A program made the translations under genes and the position numbers. A DNA stretch of 64,000 bases from Bacteroidota bacterium (lineage in GTDB: Bacteria; Bacteroidota; Bacteroidia; UBA4408), in assembly GCA_963169745.1 (NCBI GenBank), contig CAUJCU010000017.1, positions 62,001 through 126,000 of the forward strand, written 5' to 3'. The notes below the pieces were generated by a model, which saw only the letters and a list, made by a program, of their open reading frames with translations, ran no database searches and was not told the DNA's origin. Shown piece by piece: positions 1 to 9,642 of this stretch. How positions within the stretch are numbered: position 1 is the stretch's first letter; every line of letters begins with the position of its first letter.

Positions 1-1203
1 TAAGGTGGCAGCTTCACGAAATACACCACCTAAGCGAGCTCCTACATCTTGGCCATAAAGCAAACATTCTTTATGTTTACTCATAAGTTCTTTGATTGCA
101 AATAAAGCACTATCAACCATTACAGTCTTTTCCCTATTTTCAGGGCTTCGTTCTCCCGCTTCTTCTACAATAGGAGTAGGGGCAAAGTCATGTGTGTATA
201 AATCTTCTGGCAAGGGATCGGGTGCTGCTAAAGCTTTCTGAAAATCATCTTTTACCCGATTTTGAGCTTCAGCTTCAAGAGCATGTAGCTTATGAATATC
301 AATTCCTTCAATAATTAACTGCTTTTTTAGTCTCGGAAAAGGGTCTCGTTTTTCAGCTTCTTCTAAATCGTGTCTGTACCACTCTTTGCGAACTCCGCTG
401 GTGTGATGGTTTAATAAAGGAACTCTAGCATGAAGCAGCATGGGCCTGCGTTCAGCCCTAATAATACCTAACATTTCTTGCACAACTGTATAGCTGCGTA
501 TAAAGTCAGTACCGTCTATACTTCTTACCTCAAGTCCTTTAAATCCCTTAGCATACTCGGCAGCATCTTGTGCCTTTATTTCAGTGGCATGAGCCGATAT
601 ATCCCATTCATTATCCTGAACTAAATAGAGTATAGGAAGTTTTTTTAAGACTGCCATTTGAAAGGCCTCAGCCACTTCTCCTTCAGTAATAGAAGCATCT
701 CCCAAGGAGCACACAACAACCGGAAACGGCTCGTTAGGGTTAAGCAAAAAGCCTTCTTTTTCTTTATACTGTATGCCCATAGCTATGCCCGTTGCCGGAA
801 TTGCTTGCATTCCTGTAGCTGAGCTTTGCATAGGAATTTTAGGCATATCCTCTCTGTTAAGGCTTGGATGAGAGTAATACAAGCGCCCTCCCGAAAAGAT
901 ATCATCACGTTTAGCAAGCAATTGTAACATCAGTTGGTAGGGTGTTATTCCAATACCAAGCAAAATGCTGTCATCACGATAGTAGCAACTTAAATAATCC
1001 TGTGGTTTAAGTTGCAGCCCTAAAGCTAATTGAACTGCTTCATGTCCGCGGCTGGTTGCATGTACATATTTTGAAGTTATTTCCCTATTGTCTTCATAAA
1101 GCACGGTCATTGCTTTAGCAGTACTCATTAATTCATAGGCCTTTAGCATGGTTTCTGTCGAAACACTTTGATGGGGCTTTTTTATCACACTATCCAAAGG
1201 CAT
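1..1203 (-). CDS. 2-oxo-acid dehydrogenase E1 component, fused alpha/beta type (partial, 3' end outside window)
   Basis: This is a thiamine-diphosphate-dependent E1 subunit of a branched-chain 2-oxo-acid or pyruvate dehydrogenase complex, which decarboxylates the oxo acid and passes the acyl group to E2 lipoate. The frame is open from the ATG at 1203 to the left edge (401 codons). The ThDP-binding motif is visible: Gly168-Asp169 (GDASITEGE) and, about 28 residues later, Asp197-Asn198. After about residue 340 the sequence enters a segment (LLYGQDVGARLGGVFREA) typical of the start of the beta subunit, so this is the single-chain alpha-beta form common in Bacteroidota. A -7 box (1232-1239, minus strand) lies shortly upstream. 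The substrate cannot be decided without the missing C-terminal half. Confidence 0.9.
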   Translation of the reverse strand, partial: MPLDSVIKKPHQSVSTETMLKAYELMSTAKAMTVLYEDNREITSKYVHATSRGHEAVQLALGLQLKPQDYLSCYYRDDSILLGIGITPYQLMLQLLAKRDDIFSGGRLYYSHPSLNREDMPKIPMQSSATGMQAIPATGIAMGIQYKEKEGFLLNPNEPFPVVVCSLGDASITEGEVAEAFQMAVLKKLPILYLVQDNEWDISAHATEIKAQDAAEYAKGFKGLEVRSIDGTDFIRSYTVVQEMLGIIRAERRPMLLHARVPLLNHHTSGVRKEWYRHDLEEAEKRDPFPRLKKQLIIEGIDIHKLHALEAEAQNRVKDDFQKALAAPDPLPEDLYTHDFAPTPIVEEAGERSPENREKTVMVDSALFAIKELMSKHKECLLYGQDVGARLGGVFREAATL

Positions 1204-1231
1204 AATTTTTTTAGTTTATGTTTCAGAAATA

Positions 1232-1261
1232 CAAAGGTAAAGGTTTATTTAAAAATCGAAA
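1232..1261 (-). promoter_or_regulatory. Bacteroidota-type promoter of the E1 gene
   Basis: On the minus strand a TACCTTTG box (1232-1239, matching TAnnTTTG) is preceded after 17 bp by TTTCG (1257-1261), close to the -33 TTTG element. It leaves a 5' leader of roughly 20 nt before the ATG at 1203. Inferred from pattern only. Confidence 0.5.
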
Positions 1262-1364
1262 CACAATTAAATAAGACAAATAAAGCTGTTAAACGAAAAA
1301 GAAAGGCTCTCTTTACGTGCTGCAATATTTAAAGCAAAATTCCGTTATTTGCAGCAATTATTCT

Positions 1365-3863
1365 ATGTACAAAAGGTTTAAAATTTTCATTCTTTTTTTT
1401 GTGTCGCTTTTATATGTAAGTATTTCAGCAATGGCGCAAAAGGCTGTAATTAAAGGATTTATACAAGATAAAAACACTCATAAGCCGCTTTCTGAAATAG
1501 CTGTTTCAATTCAAGGTTTACCCGATTTTGTTTATAGTGATTCTACGGGTTACTATGTGCTAACTGTACCTGCAGCAGTTGATATTTTTATTATAGTAAA
1601 CCATATTGGATACAAAACAGTAACCCTAGCTAAGCGCTTTACTGAAGCCTCGGTTAATGAACTAAATTTTTCTTTAGAAAGTAACATAAAAAACCTACAC
1701 GTAGTTCAAATCGAAGATAAGCAAACCCGAGCATCTACTTTTACCCGTATTGATCCGAAACTTGTTTTTTCACTTCCGGCTACGGGTGGCTTTGAAGCCA
1801 TTTTAAAAACACTTCCCGGAGTGTCATCTAATAACGAATTAAGCTCACAGTATAATGTTAGAGGGGGCAATTATGACGAAAATCTGATTTATGTAAATGA
1901 TATTGAAATATATAGGCCTTTTCTAGTAAGAAGTGGACAACAAGAAGGTTTAAGCTTTATTAATTCCGATATGGTGTCATCTGTTTTGTTCTCGGCTGGT
2001 GGTTTTGATGCAAAGTATGGTGATAAGATGTCTAGTGTACTGGATGTACAATACCGTAACCCAAGAACTTTTGCCGGAACCGTTCAAGCCAGCCTGTTGG
2101 GTGCCAGCGTACAACTTGAAGGCATTAGTAAAGATGCCCGATTTAGCGCTATAGGTGGTGTGCGCACACGAACCAACCAATACGTGCTTAAAACGCTCGA
2201 CACTAAAGGTGATTATAAACCACTTTTTGCTGATGGACAACTTTTACTGAATTATGACATTAGTCCCTCTTTTTCAATTCAAGCTTTGGGTAATTACAGC
2301 CGAAATAAATATCAAATGGTTCCCCAAAACCGCCAAACTAAATTTGGCACTGTAAATGATGCTTTACAACTAAATGTATATTTTGACGGGCAAGAAATCA
2401 CTGATTTTGAAACCTACTTAGGTGCTTTTACCGGAATTTACAAACCAAACGAAAAACTAAAACTAAAACTTATTTCATCGGCTTTTAGAAGCTATGAATT
2501 TGAAACCTATGATGTTCAGGGGCAATATTATATTGACCAATTAGAAAGTGATATGAGCAAACCTAGTTTTGGAGACGTTAAATTCAATAGGGGGGTAGGT
2601 ACTTTTTTAAATCATGCCCGCAATTATTTAATAGCTACAGTAGCAAATATAGAACATAAAGGATACTATGAAAAGGCCACATGGGGGCTCAAATTACAGC
2701 ATGAGTTAATTGACGATAACATTAGCGAATGGCAAAATATTGATAGTGCCGGTTATTCACTGCCACAAACTAAACCTGAGTTTTTAGAATTAAAAGAAGT
2801 TATTAAACAAAAAAACAAATTAGAAAGTAACCGAATGATGGCTTATGTCCAAAATCAGTGGGATTGGAGCGGTAATGATTCAAGTGAATATAAGTTAACT
2901 TTAGGAGCTCGAAGTAATTTTTGGTCACTAAATCAACAATGGTTGCTGAGCCCACGCGGAACTTTTTCAATAAAACCTAATTGGCGTAAGGATATACTCT
3001 TTAGATTCTCCTCCGGATTATATGCTCAACCTGCTTTTTACAGAGAACTCAGGAATTTTAAAGGTGAGTTAAATACTAAACTTAAAGCACAGCAATCCGT
3101 GCATTTTGTATTAGGAAGTGATTATAATTTTATGATGTGGGATAGGCCTTTTAAACTTTTAACCGAGTTATATTATAAGCATCTGAGCAACTTAGTTCCT
3201 TATGAGATTGATAATGTTAGAATTCGTTATTATGCTGATAATTTATCAAATGGATACGCTACTGGTATTGATATGAAAATAAACGGAGAGTTTATTAATG
3301 GGGTAGAGTCATGGTTCTCATTATCTGTTATGAAAACAGCCGAAGATATTAAAAATGACTACTATTACATTTACTACAATTCCGATAAACAAAGAATATA
3401 TCCGGGCTACACCAGCAATACCACAGTAACCGACAGTGTATTGTATTATCCGGGGTTCATCCGCAGACCGGCTGATCAACGGGTGAATGTAGGCATTTAT
3501 TTTCAGGACTATGTACCCAAAATACCGAAGTTAAAAATGCACCTAAATTTGCTCTTTGGAACAGGATTTCCTTTTGGCCCGCCCACTTACGACCGTTATA
3601 AAGACACCCTTAAAATGCCTCCATACCGCAGAGCTGACATTGGCTTTTCATGGGAGCTGATTTCTGAGGATACCAAATTAAAACAATCACATCCTTTAAA
3701 TTATCTCAAAAACCTATGGGTAAGTATAGAAGTGTTTAACCTATTGGCCATAAATAATACCATTTCATATTTGTGGATAAAGGATATTACTGACAGGCAA
3801 TATGCAATTCCAAACTATTTAACAAACCGACAACTAAACATAAAACTGGTAACACGATTTTAA
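1365..3863 (+). CDS. TonB-dependent receptor with N-terminal carboxypeptidase-like regulatory domain
   Basis: This is an outer-membrane TonB-dependent transporter or receptor of 832 residues. The ATG at 1365 is chosen over the upstream GTG at 1317 because it starts directly with a signal peptide (basic start MYKRFK, hydrophobic stretch, cleavage after AMAQ). Mature residues about 27-105 form a carboxypeptidase-D-like beta-sandwich (GFIQDKNTHKPLSEIAVSI, then the GYKTV segment). The plug follows at about 130-240, with ILKTLPGVSSNNELSSQYNVRGG and the conserved segment ending DAKYGDKMSSVLD. The rest is beta-barrel and ends in Phe. It is not paired with a SusD gene, so a polysaccharide-utilisation role is not supported; the ligand is unknown. 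The M1 peptidase gene follows after 116 bp. Confidence 0.9.
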   Translation: MYKRFKIFILFFVSLLYVSISAMAQKAVIKGFIQDKNTHKPLSEIAVSIQGLPDFVYSDSTGYYVLTVPAAVDIFIIVNHIGYKTVTLAKRFTEASVNELNFSLESNIKNLHVVQIEDKQTRASTFTRIDPKLVFSLPATGGFEAILKTLPGVSSNNELSSQYNVRGGNYDENLIYVNDIEIYRPFLVRSGQQEGLSFINSDMVSSVLFSAGGFDAKYGDKMSSVLDVQYRNPRTFAGTVQASLLGASVQLEGISKDARFSAIGGVRTRTNQYVLKTLDTKGDYKPLFADGQLLLNYDISPSFSIQALGNYSRNKYQMVPQNRQTKFGTVNDALQLNVYFDGQEITDFETYLGAFTGIYKPNEKLKLKLISSAFRSYEFETYDVQGQYYIDQLESDMSKPSFGDVKFNRGVGTFLNHARNYLIATVANIEHKGYYEKATWGLKLQHELIDDNISEWQNIDSAGYSLPQTKPEFLELKEVIKQKNKLESNRMMAYVQNQWDWSGNDSSEYKLTLGARSNFWSLNQQWLLSPRGTFSIKPNWRKDILFRFSSGLYAQPAFYRELRNFKGELNTKLKAQQSVHFVLGSDYNFMMWDRPFKLLTELYYKHLSNLVPYEIDNVRIRYYADNLSNGYATGIDMKINGEFINGVESWFSLSVMKTAEDIKNDYYYIYYNSDKQRIYPGYTSNTTVTDSVLYYPGFIRRPADQRVNVGIYFQDYVPKIPKLKMHLNLLFGTGFPFGPPTYDRYKDTLKMPPYRRADIGFSWELISEDTKLKQSHPLNYLKNLWVSIEVFNLLAINNTISYLWIKDITDRQYAIPNYLTNRQLNIKLVTRF

Positions 3864-3979
3864 ATGAACACGTTTCATTCTGTGTTAATAAAAAAACAGT
3901 TATGTTTCCCCTTATTAGTTCTATTATTCATTAGGTTTATATACTTTAGTCGCTTGTTTATTTAATAAAAAGCAAAACT

Positions 3980-6900
3980 GTGAATAAATTCTTTACCTTA
4001 TTGTTATTATGGACGAGTATTCAGGCAAGTTACGGACAGAGCTATGATCCGCTTCACAAGCCAAATACCTACAGAAACACCGACAACCCTTATTACTGGA
4101 AAAATCGTCCACCATACCCGGGTTATTGGCAACAAGATGTGTATTATCAAATCAAAGCGAATATTGACGAAACTACTGATATTATTGAAGGAAGCGAAAA
4201 TTTAACATATTGGAACAACAGTCCCGATGAGTTAGAATTTGTTTATTTTCATTTGTATCAAAATGCTTTTCAGCCAGGTTCTTATTTAGATGAGCTACAA
4301 AAAGAAAATAAAGTAAAACCTAAATATGGGAAATATGAACAGCAAAAAAAGGGAACCGAAATATTGAAAATTACATCAAACGGGCAAAATTTAAAAACAG
4401 AATATGACAATACAATTGTTAAAGTATGGCTTCAAAAACCTTTAAAACCTGGCGAATCTGTCGCTTTTGATATTGATTTTAAAACCTATTATGACTACGG
4501 AAGTACCCGAAGACGAATGAAAGCTTTTAACAGCTTTGGCTTTAAACATTATGATGGAGTGCATTGGTACCCACGTATTTCTGTATATGATTCAAAGTTT
4601 GGGTGGGATACGCAGCAGCATTTAGGAAAAGAGTTTTATGGTGATTTTGGAGCATTTGATGTAGAGCTCACCTTTGCCGACAACTTTGTAGTTGAGGCTA
4701 CCGGAAATTTATGGAACAGCTCCGAAGTGATGCCTGATGAACTACGAGAAAAATTAGATATTGTTAATTTTAAAAACAAACCTTGGAATTCAAGCCCTTC
4801 AATTGTTACACCTTATAATAAAGACAAAAGAAAAACCTGGAAGTATCATGCCGAAAATGTTCATGATTTCGCCTTTACAGCCGATCCAACGTACCGTATT
4901 GATGAAGTAATATGGAATAAAATAAAAATAGTTGCTGTGGTACAGGAACCTCATGCATCACGTTGGTTAAATGCAGCTCCATTTACCTCTAAAGTTATCA
5001 AAACCTATTCGCGCGATTTTGGTATGTATGCTTATCCTAAAATGGTAGTAGCCGATGCCCGTGATGGTATGGAGTATCCCATGCTGACCCTAGATGGTGG
5101 CGAAGACCCCAGTTATCGGTATTTGTTGGCACATGAAGTGGGGCATAACTGGTTTTTTGGTATGGTAGGAAATAACGAAACCTACCGTGCTATGCTTGAT
5201 GAGGGATTTACACAATATCTTACCGCATGGGCAATGCAAAATATTGATGGGGATACGGTTGTTGTTGCCCCTTCAAAATCTAAATACATCGATAAATTTA
5301 CACCCGATAGGCTGGTTTGGGATCAAGTGGTTTACAATGCTTATATAAATGACGCAGTACGAGGCAACGCAACTCCATTAAATGTACACAGCGATGATTT
5401 TAATGGAGCACTTGGGCACGGAGGTGGATACCGAAATGTATATTATAAAACAGCTACTATGCTGGCCAACTTACAATATGTTTTAGGCGATAGCTTGTTT
5501 TTATCGGCCATGAAGTCCTATTTTAACCAATGGAAAATGTGCCATCCCTATGTGGAAGATTTCAGAAATAGCATTATTCAACACACAAAAGTGGATTTAA
5601 ACTGGTTTTTTGACCAATGGATAGAAACCGACAAGGTTATTGATTACAGAATTGCCCGAATTAAGCCCAATAGAAAAGCCGGACCTGATAGGTATGATAT
5701 TACCTTTAAGCGAAAAGGAACAATGCAGATGCCTTTAGACTTTATGGTACAAAGTAAACTTGATTCAATCAATCATTACCATATTCCTAATACTTGGTTT
5801 GTAAAGCAAACAAAAGCTCAGGTTTTACCTAGATGGATAGGTTGGGGGAGGCTTTCTCCATCATACACGGCCAGTATTTCAGCACCCGGAGGAATTAAAA
5901 ACATACAAATTGACCCCAGCAACCGACTGGCTGATGTGAATATATGGAATAACCGTAATTTTAATCGCGTTACCCTTGATTTTGATCATCACTTACCGAA
6001 TCCCTCTGACCGGCATCATTACGAATTTTTTCTTAGACCTGACTTATGGTATAATAAATTTGACGGTGCTAAAATAGGGGTACACCTTAACGGTAATTAT
6101 TTGCGATATAAACACATATTTCGTGCAACGGTTTGGTTTAGTTCAATGATTGGACAAAATATTGCCGATAAAAATCAGAATTTTGAACTGAATAAATTTT
6201 CGTACGCATTGGAATACAAAAATCCTACCGATGCCATCACAAATAACTCATCATGGTACTTTAAAAGCCGATGGCTTGATGGTTTAGTTTATAATTTAAT
6301 TGGAGTCGAAAAAAAATCAAATAGTTTAAATACACGCTTTTATGCTTACGCTAAAAGTATGTATTGCAAAGACTCTGTAAACCTAAATTATTTTATTTAT
6401 AAAGATTTATGGGAGGTAAACAAATGGAATAACACGGCAAACATAGGGTTTGACTATAATTATAAGTATTTTAATGGAAATGGTATTATCAATGTTAATT
6501 TTAAAAGCGCAGCTCTTTTTAGCAACTACGATTACTCTCAACTTGCTCTAACAGCTATAAATCGCAACCAATTAGGTTCTTTTGATTTGAATACCCGTTT
6601 TTTTGTACAATATGGAACCGGAACTACTGTGCCTCTCGAATCACAACTGTATGTTGCAGGGGCTAATCCAGAACAACTCATCGAAAATAAATACACCCGG
6701 GCTGACGCTTTTGTACCTTCTAATTGGAGTAAATATGATGTAAATACCAGCCATTTTCAACAAGGTGGAGGCTTAAATTTAAGAGGATATGCCGGATATC
6801 TGATGCCGGTTGATGATAATGCCGGAGTGCAACATTTGGGTTACCGTACCAATGCCGGGGCAGCCGTAAATGTTGAATTAGGCTTTGACAGGCTTTGGAA

Positions 6901-7186
6901 AAGAAAATACCGTAAATTAAGAGAATCTTTTGACTACAATATATATTTGTTTGCCGATGCCGGAGTACTGAAAATTGACCAACTGAAATCGTATCAATTA
7001 TCAAATTTATTTAAAACTGATGCCGGAATAGGTACTGCTTGGACTATCAAAAAAATTGGTCCTTTGCAAACCATCGATCCGCTAACCTTACGATTTGATA
7101 TGCCTTTATTTTTAAATGCAACACCTTTCACAAGCCCTAATTTTGTACAAGTACGATGGATTGTTGGAATAAATAAATCGTTTTAA
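3980..7186 (+). CDS. M1-family metallopeptidase with C-terminal Omp85-like outer-membrane barrel
   Basis: A secreted zinc aminopeptidase-like protein of 1068 residues, starting at GTG 3980 with a signal peptide (MNKFFTLLLLWTSIQASYG). The gluzincin site is complete: HEVGH at 385-389 and the third zinc ligand Glu408 in LDEGF, with a DGMEYP segment in place of the usual GAMEN. M1 homology fades near residue 600. The remaining 400-odd residues are unlike a peptidase: alternating aromatic and polar strands, an LRGY motif at 934-937 preceded by GGGLN, then a DAGIG segment and a terminal Phe. That motif and its distance of about 130 residues from the C terminus match the L6 loop of Omp85/TpsB barrels. 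I therefore read it as a peptidase tethered to its own outer-membrane barrel. The peptidase call is firm; the barrel is inferred. Confidence 0.85.
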   Translation: MNKFFTLLLLWTSIQASYGQSYDPLHKPNTYRNTDNPYYWKNRPPYPGYWQQDVYYQIKANIDETTDIIEGSENLTYWNNSPDELEFVYFHLYQNAFQPGSYLDELQKENKVKPKYGKYEQQKKGTEILKITSNGQNLKTEYDNTIVKVWLQKPLKPGESVAFDIDFKTYYDYGSTRRRMKAFNSFGFKHYDGVHWYPRISVYDSKFGWDTQQHLGKEFYGDFGAFDVELTFADNFVVEATGNLWNSSEVMPDELREKLDIVNFKNKPWNSSPSIVTPYNKDKRKTWKYHAENVHDFAFTADPTYRIDEVIWNKIKIVAVVQEPHASRWLNAAPFTSKVIKTYSRDFGMYAYPKMVVADARDGMEYPMLTLDGGEDPSYRYLLAHEVGHNWFFGMVGNNETYRAMLDEGFTQYLTAWAMQNIDGDTVVVAPSKSKYIDKFTPDRLVWDQVVYNAYINDAVRGNATPLNVHSDDFNGALGHGGGYRNVYYKTATMLANLQYVLGDSLFLSAMKSYFNQWKMCHPYVEDFRNSIIQHTKVDLNWFFDQWIETDKVIDYRIARIKPNRKAGPDRYDITFKRKGTMQMPLDFMVQSKLDSINHYHIPNTWFVKQTKAQVLPRWIGWGRLSPSYTASISAPGGIKNIQIDPSNRLADVNIWNNRNFNRVTLDFDHHLPNPSDRHHYEFFLRPDLWYNKFDGAKIGVHLNGNYLRYKHIFRATVWFSSMIGQNIADKNQNFELNKFSYALEYKNPTDAITNNSSWYFKSRWLDGLVYNLIGVEKKSNSLNTRFYAYAKSMYCKDSVNLNYFIYKDLWEVNKWNNTANIGFDYNYKYFNGNGIINVNFKSAALFSNYDYSQLALTAINRNQLGSFDLNTRFFVQYGTGTTVPLESQLYVAGANPEQLIENKYTRADAFVPSNWSKYDVNTSHFQQGGGLNLRGYAGYLMPVDDNAGVQHLGYRTNAGAAVNVELGFDRLWKRKYRKLRESFDYNIYLFADAGVLKIDQLKSYQLSNLFKTDAGIGTAWTIKKIGPLQTIDPLTLRFDMPLFLNATPFTSPNFVQVRWIVGINKSF

Positions 7187-7246
7187 GTATTTGATTATCA
7201 AATATAAATATCTTATCATTTAATTTAAAAAATTAATACAAAAGTT

Positions 7247-8704
7247 ATGAAAATTAAAGATATTGAACCAAAAGAAATTTGGGAAAATTTTAGCCTTTTT
7301 AACGCAGTTCCACGCGGTTCAAAAAAAGAAGAAAAAGCAATTGCATTTATAAGCAACTTCGGAAAATCATTAAATCTGCATACCTATACAGATAAAACCG
7401 GAAATGTTATAATAAAAAAGCCGGCTACTGCCGGAATGGAAAATAGAGAAACCATTGCCCTTCAAAGTCATTTAGACATGGTTCATCAAAAAAACAGCGA
7501 TGTTGACTTTAATTTTAACACGCAAGGAATTGATATGTATATTGATGGCGACTGGGTAAAAGCACGTGGAACAACTTTAGGAGCCGACAATGGGGTAGGA
7601 GTAGCCACAATAATGGGTTTACTGGCTAGCAACAACATACCACACCCGGCTATAGAGGCCCTATTTACTGTTGATGAAGAAACCGGTATGACCGGTGCTT
7701 TAGCCTTGGAGCCCGGCTTGTTAGAGGCAAAAATAATGCTAAATTTAGATACTGAAGAAGATAATGAGCTAACCATAGGTTGTGCTGGTGGAATTGATGT
7801 TACGGCACAAGGAGATTATTTACAAGGGGCTGCTTCACCTAATGCCATTGCCTTTAAAATTGAAATTACAGGGTTAACCGGAGGCCATTCAGGAATGGAT
7901 ATTCATAAAGGTAGAGGAAATGCAAACAAAATAATGAATCGTATTTTATTGCACTTAGCCCGTACCTATAAAATCGAAATACACGCTATAAACGGAGGTG
8001 GCCTCAGAAATGCCATTCCACGAGAGTCTTGGGCTGTTTTTTGCGTAGATCAGAAAAATGAGGACGGTATAATGAAAGCTTTTAAAGCTATTGCGAACAT
8101 TATTACCATTGAAAACCGCTTAACAGATCCTAATTTAAATATAATTATGGAAGCAGCTAAAACACCTCAAACAATAATGAAATCGGATGATTCATTAAAT
8201 TTTTTGAGAGCCGTAGCTGCCTGTCCAAATGGAATTTACCGCATGAGTCCAAGTATATCAGATTTGGTACAAAGCTCAAACAATGTGGCTCGGGTCGAAG
8301 TAGCTAAGGGTAAATTTACCATTATGTGCCTTACACGCAGTTCTGTTGATACCGAGAAAATGGATGTTGTAGAGGCTATCCAATCGGCCTTTGAATTAAT
8401 TGGAGCACAAGTTCAAAGTACAGGTTCATACCCGGGTTGGGTTCCCAACCCCGATGCCACAATAGTTCGGATAATGAGCAATTTGTATGAGACTATGTTT
8501 CATGAAAAGCCCAATGTTAATGCTTGTCATGCGGGTTTAGAATGTGGTATTTTAAACGGCCCATATCCCCATATTCAAATGATTTCATTGGGACCAACCA
8601 TAAGAGGTGCACATGCTCCTGATGAAAAAGTAAGTATTAGTTCTGTTCAAAAATTCTGGAAATTCTTATTAGAAACATTAAAACAAATTCCTACAAAGTC
8701 CTAA
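7247..8704 (+). CDS. pepD: Aminoacyl-histidine dipeptidase (M20C, PepD)
   Basis: A cytoplasmic dinuclear zinc dipeptidase of 485 residues that cleaves Xaa-His (carnosine-like) and other unblocked dipeptides. The metal and catalytic residues of M20 are visible: His75 and Asp77 in SHLDMVH, bridging Asp114 in GADNGVGVA, the Glu144-Glu145 pair in VDEETGMTGA, Asp in LNLDTEED, and the late His in CHAGLECG. Length and collinearity match the PepD family (about 485 residues). No signal peptide. The last four codons and stop lie inside the left copy of a 56-bp direct repeat that recurs downstream of hsdR, so the 3' end of pepD appears to be the point where an island was inserted. Confidence 0.95.
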   Translation: MKIKDIEPKEIWENFSLFNAVPRGSKKEEKAIAFISNFGKSLNLHTYTDKTGNVIIKKPATAGMENRETIALQSHLDMVHQKNSDVDFNFNTQGIDMYIDGDWVKARGTTLGADNGVGVATIMGLLASNNIPHPAIEALFTVDEETGMTGALALEPGLLEAKIMLNLDTEEDNELTIGCAGGIDVTAQGDYLQGAASPNAIAFKIEITGLTGGHSGMDIHKGRGNANKIMNRILLHLARTYKIEIHAINGGGLRNAIPRESWAVFCVDQKNEDGIMKAFKAIANIITIENRLTDPNLNIIMEAAKTPQTIMKSDDSLNFLRAVAACPNGIYRMSPSISDLVQSSNNVARVEVAKGKFTIMCLTRSSVDTEKMDVVEAIQSAFELIGAQVQSTGSYPGWVPNPDATIVRIMSNLYETMFHEKPNVNACHAGLECGILNGPYPHIQMISLGPTIRGAHAPDEKVSISSVQKFWKFLLETLKQIPTKS

Positions 8705-8748
8705 TACAAGAGTTTTAACAGCTACAAAACTGTGTATGTATAAAAGTT
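8693..8748. repeat. Left copy of 56-bp imperfect direct repeat bracketing the type I RM island
   Basis: Begins acaaagtcctaatacaag and includes the last codons and stop of pepD. It matches 17837-17892 at 50 of 56 positions by eye, without gaps. The two copies are in the same orientation, 9.1 kb apart. Confidence 0.8.
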
Positions 8749-8774
8749 GTGGGCAATTTTTTAAACCCTAATTT

Positions 8775-9458
8775 ATGTATAGAATTATTGATTTATTAAA
8801 TAGAAATTATGATGAATTTGAAAATATAGATTTTAAATTGGAGCATTCAATTGAAGATTTGCTTCATGGTCGAATTGAGCAATATTTAAATGAATGTTGT
8901 TTCTATTATTCAAGTGGTGCTGATGCAACACCTATAATTGAGTGCTTAAATCATGTAAATAAATTTATTTATTGTGATATTCAAGAAAGTTCAAACATTT
9001 ATGACTCATTGTTCAAATTAAAATCAAGAGTGAGAGAAAATGGATGTACAGAACTTTTATATTGTACTTTAACTCCTAGATGGTTTGGACTCAACGAAAA
9101 AAGATATAATGGACATTATGGCCTAAGGTATCAATTTGAAATAAAAGACTTTAAAGCAGAGTTTAGTTTGTGGAAGAAAGAAAACAAATACTTTATTATA
9201 ATTTATATTGACTTTGATAATAATGTTATTTGGCAGAATGTTTTTATGAAAAACAAAGCTAGACCCAAAATGATATGTAATTGTGCATATGAAGGTGGTG
9301 TAGACTTTGAAATGGAACCATTAACTAAAGAAATGACACCTGACTTTTGGCTTGGATACGGTAACCAATATGAAGAATTTGAACTTTTCACAACAGTTTC
9401 ATACCATGGAGATTATGGTGGGGGAACAGTTGATTTATACAAAAGAAAAACATTATAA
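8775..9458 (+). CDS. Hypothetical protein, 227 aa
   Basis: I do not recognise a family. The protein is acidic and rich in Asn, Tyr and Phe, has no signal peptide or membrane segment, and contains a short CCFYYSSGAD segment near residues 41-50 and a Gly-rich tail (GDYGGGTVDLYKRK). It lies just inside the left direct repeat and is followed by a long stem-loop, the arrangement of a mobile gene cassette. Its base composition is more AT-rich than the hsd genes that follow, so it probably arrived separately. No function is inferred. Confidence 0.7.
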   Translation: MYRIIDLLNRNYDEFENIDFKLEHSIEDLLHGRIEQYLNECCFYYSSGADATPIIECLNHVNKFIYCDIQESSNIYDSLFKLKSRVRENGCTELLYCTLTPRWFGLNEKRYNGHYGLRYQFEIKDFKAEFSLWKKENKYFIIIYIDFDNNVIWQNVFMKNKARPKMICNCAYEGGVDFEMEPLTKEMTPDFWLGYGNQYEEFELFTTVSYHGDYGGGTVDLYKRKTL

Positions 9459-9473
9459 ATATAAGACAAACTG

Positions 9474-9590
9474 CCTATAACAAACGGTTTTGCATTAGCG
9501 CGGCTGAAGTACAAAATTGATCTTGAGTACTTCTATCAACTTTTGTACATTAGCCGAACGGAATTCTTTTGCCACCGCTCCGGTTACGAC
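9474..9590. repeat. Long imperfect stem-loop, attC-like
   Basis: Arms at 9501-9521 (cggctgaagtac...) and 9535-9556 (...gtacattagccg) pair over about 21 bp with a few bulges around a 13-nt loop. The element is flanked by TATAAC on the left (9476-9481) and GGTTAC on the right (9582-9587). The size and layout resemble integron attC sites, but the canonical GTTRRRY core is not intact and no integron integrase is in the window. Confidence 0.5.
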
Positions 9591-9642
9591 CACTTTTAAT
9601 AATTTTGACGATATTAGAAACCTCATAAATAACTAAAGAATA

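Noticed and set aside
1317-1364. GTG-initiated extension of the TonB receptor
   Set aside because: It adds 16 residues in front of a perfect signal peptide; the ATG at 1365 is the more natural start.
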